A DNA stretch of 64,000 nt from assembly GCF_000196615.1 (NCBI RefSeq), contig NC_014306.1:2170001-2234000 (forward strand), in the 5' to 3' direction. This document shows positions 58,940 to 64,000 of the stretch, piece after piece (the first letter of the stretch is position 1; each line of letters opens with the position of its first letter). A program made the position numbers and the translations under genes. This DNA comes from Erwinia billingiae Eb661 (GTDB lineage: Bacteria; Pseudomonadota; Gammaproteobacteria; Enterobacterales; Enterobacteriaceae). The notes below the pieces were generated by a model. The model was not told the origin of the DNA and made no database searches. It was given only the letters and a program-made list of their open reading frames with translations.

Positions 58940-58994
58940 GCTTAATAATTTGATTAATAATAGCAATTGTGGCGCTTAACGTCAGCCGTAAATC

Positions 58995-60167
58995 CTACAG
59001 CAGGTTACAGACGCGCGCCACCCGACCATTGCCTGCCAGCGTCACCGGGGCGTCCGTGGCCGGAACAAAACAGGACTCGCCGGGTTTGAGCGTCAGCTGC
59101 TGGTCGTTATGGCTGATGACCGCCTGGCCATCCACGCAGAACAGTATCGCAGCGCTTTGCTGCTGAACGACGGTTGGCTGGGCGCTGAGCTGGTGGAGGG
59201 AGAAAGCAAAATCGTCCACCGGTACCGGGAAATTAAGCGTATCGCCTTGCTGCACCGGCTGAGTCAGCAGGTTGGCATACGGCTTGGCATCAAATTTCAG
59301 GTTAGCCATCAGTTCGGGAATATCGATATATTTCGGCGTTAATCCCGCGCGCAACACGTTATCCGAATTGGCCATCACTTCCAGCGCCACCCCTTGCAGA
59401 TAGGCGTGTGGCGTCTCGGCAAACAGGAACATCGCTTCGCCAGGTTGCAGCTCAATCACATTCAGCAGCAGCGGGGAGAACAGCCCACTGTCATCAGGAT
59501 AGAAGGTCTCAATCAGCGAGATGGTGGCCCAGGGTTCGCCCTGTTGACGCGGGATTTCGCTCTTCAGCACGTCCAGCGCCAGGCTCTTCTCTTCACCATC
59601 CATCGACAGCAGCGCGGTAAATAGCGCCTCAAGGCCACTCATCTGCGGGTTCTGCAGGAAATGGGCAATCGCCGGATGTGCACCCGCGACCGGCTGCAGC
59701 AGGGAGATGATTTCGTGAAGCTCACGAAAACCGTTGATGGCCTTAAACGGCGTCAGTGCAAACACCAGCTCGGGCTTATGGTTGGCGTCTTTGTAGTTAC
59801 GGTTTGGCGCATCTAAAGGAATGCCAGCCGCATTCTCTTTGGCAAAGCCGACTTCGGCTGCCGCTTTGCTTGGGTGAACCTGAATCGACAACGGCTGATC
59901 GGCGCAAAGCACCTTGAATAAGAACGGCAGTTCACCAAAGCGCGCAGCGACGGCTTTGCTGAGGATCGCCTCTTTATCGGCATCAATCACCGCACGTAAT
60001 GACTGCTTGTGACCCTCAACGTCTATAAAGGAAGGGCTTTTGGGATGCGCACCCATCCAGAGTTCCGCCATCGGCAGGTTATCCGGGTTAGGAATGCCAT
60101 ACAGTTCGGTCAGGGCAGTGGGGCTACCCCAGGCATAATTTTGCAGCGAATTGATTAATTTTTGCAT
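58995..60167 (-). CDS. manA: Mannose-6-phosphate isomerase
   Basis: Zinc-dependent type I phosphomannose isomerase linking mannose-6-phosphate and fructose-6-phosphate. The 390-residue protein has LSIQVHPSKAAAEVGFAKEN (zinc Gln/His), DANHKPELVFALTPFKA (zinc Glu) and EPGEAMFLFAETPHAYLQGVALEVMANSDNVLRAG-type signature near residue 255-290. E. coli ManA has 391 aa. It is divergent from fumC; in E. coli fumA intervenes. Confidence 0.97.
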   Translation of the reverse strand: MQKLINSLQNYAWGSPTALTELYGIPNPDNLPMAELWMGAHPKSPSFIDVEGHKQSLRAVIDADKEAILSKAVAARFGELPFLFKVLCADQPLSIQVHPSKAAAEVGFAKENAAGIPLDAPNRNYKDANHKPELVFALTPFKAINGFRELHEIISLLQPVAGAHPAIAHFLQNPQMSGLEALFTALLSMDGEEKSLALDVLKSEIPRQQGEPWATISLIETFYPDDSGLFSPLLLNVIELQPGEAMFLFAETPHAYLQGVALEVMANSDNVLRAGLTPKYIDIPELMANLKFDAKPYANLLTQPVQQGDTLNFPVPVDDFAFSLHQLSAQPTVVQQQSAAILFCVDGQAVISHNDQQLTLKPGESCFVPATDAPVTLAGNGRVARVCNLL

Positions 60168-60365
60168 ATTAACTCACACATAATCGGATAATAACTGCGT
60201 GTATTAAAGCAGAAAACCACGTCAAAAAGACAATGCGGAGTGCAAGAAGGTCGAATGAGTCGCATAATGTTAAATTCTTGTATGCCAGAATATCGCCCGC
60301 GCTTTTGGCCCTTCAGGGCAAAGTAACGGTTCAAAATCATATTATTGTGCAAAAAGGAGAGAGTC

Positions 60366-61763
60366 ATGGCTGCCAACCGCATTGAGAAAGATTCAATGGG
60401 TCCCATCGAAGTTCCTGCTGATAAACTGTGGGGCGCGCAAACGCAACGCTCACTGGAACACTTTCGTATCTCCACCGAAAAAATGCCTGTTGAACTGGTG
60501 CACGCTCTGGCGCTGACCAAGCGCGCTGCGGCAAAGGTGAACAGTGATTTAAGCCTGTTGCCCAACGAGCGGGCCACGGCCATTATTTCCGCCGCGGATG
60601 AAGTGCTGGCGGACCAACACAGTACAGAATTCCCGCTGGCAATCTGGCAGACCGGTTCCGGTACCCAGACCAACATGAATATGAATGAAGTGCTCGCCAA
60701 CCGCGCCAGTGAAATCCTTGGCGGCGTGCGGGGCATGGAACGCCTGGTGCATCCAAACGACGATGTGAATAAAAGTCAGAGCTCCAACGATGTCTTCCCG
60801 ACCGCGATGCATGTCGCGGCGGTACTGGCCATTCAGGAGCATCTGCTTCCTCAGCTTAAAATCCTGCAAAAAACCCTGAACGATAAAGCCGACGCCTTTA
60901 AGGATATCGTCAAAATTGGCCGAACCCATCTGCAGGATGCCACGCCATTAACCCTCGGCCAGGAGATCTCCGGCTGGGTGGCGATGCTGGACCATAACCT
61001 CAGGCATATTGAACAGAGCATTCCCCATGTCGCGGAACTGGCTTTAGGCGGTACGGCGGTGGGGACGGGGCTGAATACGCACCCGGAATATGCGGTACGC
61101 GTGGCGAAAGAGCTGGCTGAACTGACCAAACAGCCTTTTGTCACCTCGCCAAATAAATTCGAAGCTCTGGCAACCTGTGATGCGCTGGTCCATGCCCACG
61201 GTTCACTGAAAGGGCTGGCCGCATCATTGATGAAGATCGCTAACGACGTGCGCTGGTTATCGTCGGGTCCGCGTTGTGGTATCGGCGAAATTGCCATTCC
61301 TGAAAACGAGCCAGGCAGCTCAATCATGCCAGGTAAAGTCAATCCGACCCAGTGTGAAGCGATGACCATGCTCTGTTGCCAGGTGATGGGTAACGATGTG
61401 GCGGTCAATATGGGCGGTGCATCCGGCAACTTCGAACTGAATGTTTATCGTCCGATGATCATCCATAACTTCCTGCAATCGGTGCGGATGCTGGCTGACG
61501 GGATGGACAGCTTCAATCACCATTGCGCCGTCGGTATTGAGCCGAATCTCGATCGTATCAGCCAGCTATTAAATGAGTCACTGATGCTGGTGACGGCATT
61601 AAATACGCATATTGGCTACGATAAAGCGGCAGAAATTGCCAAGAAAGCGCATAAAGAAGGCTTAACCCTGAAAGGATCGGCGCTGAAACTGGGTTATCTT
61701 ACCGAAGACGAGTTTGATGCCTGGGTTCGACCGGAAGATATGGTTGGCAGCATGAAGTCTTAA
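60366..61763 (+). CDS. fumC: Fumarate hydratase class II (FumC)
   Basis: Iron-free, oxidation-resistant fumarase hydrating fumarate to malate; in E. coli it is induced by SoxRS. 465 residues (E. coli 467) with the superfamily signature [15 protein letters not shown] and [37 protein letters not shown] 60366 has AGGAG 7 bases upstream. fumA, next to fumC in E. coli, is absent here. It is convergent with tus. Confidence 0.98.
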   Translation: MAANRIEKDSMGPIEVPADKLWGAQTQRSLEHFRISTEKMPVELVHALALTKRAAAKVNSDLSLLPNERATAIISAADEVLADQHSTEFPLAIWQTGSGTQTNMNMNEVLANRASEILGGVRGMERLVHPNDDVNKSQSSNDVFPTAMHVAAVLAIQEHLLPQLKILQKTLNDKADAFKDIVKIGRTHLQDATPLTLGQEISGWVAMLDHNLRHIEQSIPHVAELALGGTAVGTGLNTHPEYAVRVAKELAELTKQPFVTSPNKFEALATCDALVHAHGSLKGLAASLMKIANDVRWLSSGPRCGIGEIAIPENEPGSSIMPGKVNPTQCEAMTMLCCQVMGNDVAVNMGGASGNFELNVYRPMIIHNFLQSVRMLADGMDSFNHHCAVGIEPNLDRISQLLNESLMLVTALNTHIGYDKAAEIAKKAHKEGLTLKGSALKLGYLTEDEFDAWVRPEDMVGSMKS

Positions 61764-61779
61764 TGACAGATTGATGAAG

Positions 61780-61808
61780 GAGCGGCATTTATTCCGCTCT
61801 TTTTTTTG
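61780..61808 (+). terminator. fumC terminator
   Basis: GAGCGG (61780-61785) pairs with CCGCTC (61794-61799), followed by a run of T. Confidence 0.85.
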
Positions 61809-61822
61809 CCGCCAGTAACCTG

Positions 61823-62752
61823 TTACAGGTTTGTATCACTATATAAATGCAACCTCGGGATCACCGCAAACAGCGGCGTGGCCTGAGGTTTAAATTTATG
61901 GGCCACGTTCGCCGCATCATAATTGCGTAATTCGCCAAGCTTCGGCAGCTGGTGCGCATCTTCGCAGAGCACCAGTAAAGGAGAAGGGCAGGCCAGCTGC
62001 GTTTGCTTTTGCTGTTGTTTATTCCATACGCGGGCAATCGGCTGCACCTTTACCGGGCGCTTAATCTTTAACTTTGCTTCCTTTGGCAGAGAATTAATTA
62101 TCGCCATCTCCTCCTCCAGTTTTTCCGCCCACTGTTCACGGGTCCAGGGTGCCATTGCCCGTCCCGACGCCACGCTTTTTTTCAGCTTTTCCAGCATCTC
62201 TTCCCGGCTGACATTTTTTATAATGTGCTTATTTGCCCAGCCAAATCGCAGCGAATCGGGCGATTCCAGCAGGGTAATAGCGCGGTAGGCATTCAGCGTT
62301 ATTAATCCTCTGAGATGGGTATGGACAAATTCAAAGCGTTCTTCAGCCTCTACCCCAGACTCAACGGTAATAATCTGTTCAAGGCGGTATTTCAGGCTAT
62401 TAATCGCCTCAACGTGCTGACGGATAAGCGCCGATTGCTCCGGGTTGGCTTCAAAGCAAATTGCGCCAGGCAAGCGTACCGCAGCTTTAGTGCTTAATGA
62501 CTCAGACTGATGTTGGATAAACAGGCGGGAATAATGACTTAGTGCCAGATTTAATGCTGATTGTGCCAGGTGCTGGGTAACGTTAATTTCCAGCAGCGGT
62601 TGATGCTCCTGGCCTTTATGCACCGGCGGCAATTCAAAAACCCGTGCCATCAGCAGACGCAGTTGAGGAAGCTGCTGGGTTAAGGCTGCCAACGCGGTCT
62701 GCAGCGCTTCCACACAGCGGTGCAGGTTATCTACGGCATCATATCGGCTCAT
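61823..62752 (-). CDS. tus: Replication terminus site-binding protein Tus
   Basis: Monomeric protein that binds Ter sites and stops replisomes arriving from one side. The 309-residue product equals E. coli Tus in length. Conserved blocks include RLPGAICFEANPEQS, GLITLNAYRAITLL, LRFGWANKHIIKN, VAPWTREQW-like SGRAMAPWTREQW, and AKLKIKRPVKVQPIARVW (the DNA-contact strand region). A Ter site lies 12 bases upstream of its ATG, so Tus should repress itself as in E. coli. Confidence 0.97.
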   Translation of the reverse strand: MSRYDAVDNLHRCVEALQTALAALTQQLPQLRLLMARVFELPPVHKGQEHQPLLEINVTQHLAQSALNLALSHYSRLFIQHQSESLSTKAAVRLPGAICFEANPEQSALIRQHVEAINSLKYRLEQIITVESGVEAEERFEFVHTHLRGLITLNAYRAITLLESPDSLRFGWANKHIIKNVSREEMLEKLKKSVASGRAMAPWTREQWAEKLEEEMAIINSLPKEAKLKIKRPVKVQPIARVWNKQQQKQTQLACPSPLLVLCEDAHQLPKLGELRNYDAANVAHKFKPQATPLFAVIPRLHLYSDTNL

Positions 62753-62764
62753 CAGAAGTCACTC

Positions 62765-62780
62765 TTAGTTACAACATACT
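62765..62780 (-). other. Ter site (TerB-like) in the tus promoter
   Basis: On the minus strand the core reads AGTATGTTGTAACTAA, identical to the core of E. coli TerB. By analogy with E. coli, where TerB and tus point the same way and clockwise forks are blocked, it should stop forks moving leftward in this window. Confidence 0.93.
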
Positions 62781-62887
62781 CATTATTGTCGCGCGCTTCA
62801 GGGATCAACAATCGGTCAGGCTGTTACGGGAGAGAATTATAAAGCGACAAAGAAAAGAGTCGTGAGATAAAAAGGGAAGGGAAGGTA

Positions 62888-62913
62888 GCCACGCCAGCGA
62901 AAACTGACGTGGC
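62888..62913 (-). terminator. Probable terminator of the H-NS-family gene
   Basis: A 10-bp stem (62888-62897 with 62904-62913, one G-T pair) directly after the stop. On the minus strand a T/C-mixed run follows, so strength is uncertain. Confidence 0.55.
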
Positions 62914-62920
62914 AGGAAGA

Positions 62921-63322
62921 TTAAATCAGGAAATCTTCCAGTTTTTTACCCTGGTCCAGCGCCTGCTTAATTACCGCAGGAGTACGGCCCTGGCCAGTCC
63001 AGGATTTAGTTTCACCGTTTTCATCGGTGTACTGGTATTTGGCCGGGCGTGGAGCACGCTTAGCACGAGATTTACCGGTAGAAGTCTCTGCAGAAGTCAG
63101 TTCGCTTAAATCGATGCCGTCGTCCAACAGCATCTGACGGTATTTAGCCAGCTTCTCTTCTTTTTCCTTAACTTCAGAAGCGATAGCCGCTTCTGCATCA
63201 CGACGTTCATTAACAACCGCTTCGAGTTTTTCCAGCATCTCTTCAAGTTCAGTTAAAGAAACTTCACGAGCCTGAGCACGAAGGGTTCGAATGTTATTTA
63301 ATACTTTCAGAGTTTCGCTCAT
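62921..63322 (-). CDS. hns: H-NS family nucleoid-associated protein
   Basis: Histone-like silencer of AT-rich and acquired DNA. 133 residues: coiled-coil oligomerisation domain (about 1-65, [20 protein letters not shown]), basic linker (about 80-95, [10 protein letters not shown]) and the C-terminal DNA-binding domain with the minor-groove QGR at 111-113 ([26 protein letters not shown]). E. coli H-NS has 137 aa. Whether this is the main H-NS or an StpA-like paralogue cannot be settled here; in E. coli hns is elsewhere (by tdk). It lies between two Ter sites. Confidence 0.92.
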   Translation of the reverse strand: MSETLKVLNNIRTLRAQAREVSLTELEEMLEKLEAVVNERRDAEAAIASEVKEKEEKLAKYRQMLLDDGIDLSELTSAETSTGKSRAKRAPRPAKYQYTDENGETKSWTGQGRTPAVIKQALDQGKKLEDFLI

Positions 63323-63969
63323 AAGGAATCCGTAGCGTTGAGTGGTTTAAAATTAATCAGTGTATGTATCGAGGACCAGTGTACAGAGAAAATTGACGGT
63401 AAAAAACACCTAATCATGAAAATGTTTATTTATTTTCGCTATTTTTACGCTGTTTAACTACCGGGGTCTCAATTCTGACAAGCTTATATTTACAATATTG
63501 AGACAAATCTTAACATCTGCCAGGGCATTACGTTGGGCAATTGAACAACTCCCATTCTGGCGGATAGCAATAATTGCGCTATTTTTGTCGATTTCTTATA
63601 TTCAAATAAATACTTTACAGCGCCAGCATTAATATGAGTGGGCCTCCACAGGTTGGCTTAGTTAACCTGGCCTCGGGGACAGCCGTTATAACCACTCTGC
63701 CAGTGAGTATTCAGGGACGATCGTCCGGTTGATAAGGTGAACGCTCAGGCAATACGTCGTAAATTCGCGTCCACCCGGCACGCAGTCAAAGAACCACCAA
63801 GGTTAACTGCTCACTTTAGTTACAACATACTAAATCCTTTTGAGAATAATAGCGTGGCTTTGAGCTCTGGGTCAGACTTATCACCGATATCGCGGTTAAA
63901 AAGTCAGGCAGGGCAGAATGAGCTGATAAAATGGAATGCGTATCTGTCAGGCACTTTATGGAGTCGTTG
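63323..63969. other. AT-rich region between the H-NS gene and the right edge
   Basis: 647 bases with no supported complete gene. The part nearest the H-NS gene is AT-rich with A/T tracts, which suits curved DNA and H-NS autoregulation (inference). It also holds a perfect 12-base palindrome, GGACGATCGTCC (63715-63726), and a second Ter site. Confidence 0.5.
63816..63831 (-). other. Second Ter site, same orientation
   Basis: The minus strand reads AGTATGTTGTAACTAA followed by AG, the same 16-base core as the tus-proximal site and in the same orientation, 1,051 bases away. It should block leftward forks too. Confidence 0.9.
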
Positions 63970-64000
63970 ATGAAAATACCTCCCCTGCGTTGGTTCTGGT
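63970..64000 (+). CDS. Start of an unidentified gene (cut by window edge)
   Basis: ATG at 63970 with GGAG (63960-63963) 6 bases upstream opens a frame MKIPPLRWFW that runs off the end. The basic then aromatic start suggests a membrane or exported protein. Too little is visible to name it; in E. coli the gene on this side of tus is rstB, but this start does not resemble RstB. Confidence 0.5.
   Translation, partial: MKIPPLRWFW

Noticed and set aside
60257..60278. dif-like sequence upstream of fumC (GCATAATGTTAAAT)
   Set aside because: It resembles the XerD arm of dif, but the XerC arm and the 6-base centre are missing; the likeness seems to be chance in a promoter region.
63737..63970. 77-codon GTG-start frame ending on the ATG at 63970
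   Set aside because: It overlaps the second Ter site, has no proper ribosome site and no recognisable family; the stop-start overlap appears fortuitous.

Overview
This is a terminus-proximal stretch of an enterobacterial chromosome. Most of the proteins read as close relatives of Escherichia coli K-12 proteins, and the gene order largely follows the E. coli segment from grxD/mepH through slyA, tyrS, dtpA, nth-rsx, cnu, add, malI and manA to fumC-tus. The differences point to a non-Escherichia member of Enterobacterales, perhaps Erwiniaceae (Pantoea/Erwinia-like); that placement is inference. They are: no lhr between rnt and grxD, no sodC/ydhF beside ydhL, no fumA between manA and fumC, no blr beside cnu, betIBA near dtpA, and a large insertion between cnu and ydgJ. 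No rRNA, tRNA, IS element, integrase or CRISPR array was seen.

Layout. 0-10 kb: ynhF, mepH, grxD, a 6PGDH-like oxidoreductase, rnt, gloA, nemA-nemR (electrophile response), ydhL, then the efflux operon ydhIJK, in which ydhK is split by a one-base frameshift, facing slyA. 10-15.3 kb: slyB, anmK, mliC, pdxH, tyrS, pdxY (cell-wall recycling, lysozyme defence, vitamin B6, tyrosyl-tRNA). 15.4-18.6 kb: gstA, and a LysR regulator facing a GST plus FMN-binding (PPOX-family) gene pair. 18.6-26.2 kb: dtpA, then betIBA (choline to glycine betaine) and an MFS exporter. 26.2-33.4 kb: nth and the complete rsxABCDGE electron-transport operon (resets SoxR), ydgK and cnu.

33.7-50.8 kb is a catabolic block sitting between genes that are neighbours in E. 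coli. It holds the ytfQRT-yjfF galactofuranose importer, a LysR regulator facing an adenine deaminase and NCS2 purine permease pair, and an arabinose cluster (araBA divergent from araFGH-araC) with no araD. 50.9-61.8 kb returns to the shared backbone: ydgJ, add, malY-malX with divergent malI, ydgA, manA, fumC. 61.8-64 kb holds tus with a Ter site just upstream of its start codon, an H-NS-family gene, and a second identical Ter core 1.05 kb further on in the same orientation. The window ends at what looks like the start of another gene.

Regulatory sites that can be read directly include a perfect NemR operator, a SlyA box, a BetI operator over the betI -35, two MalI operators, an AraC I1-I2-like pair, CRP-like sites, and many intrinsic terminators or intercistronic hairpins.
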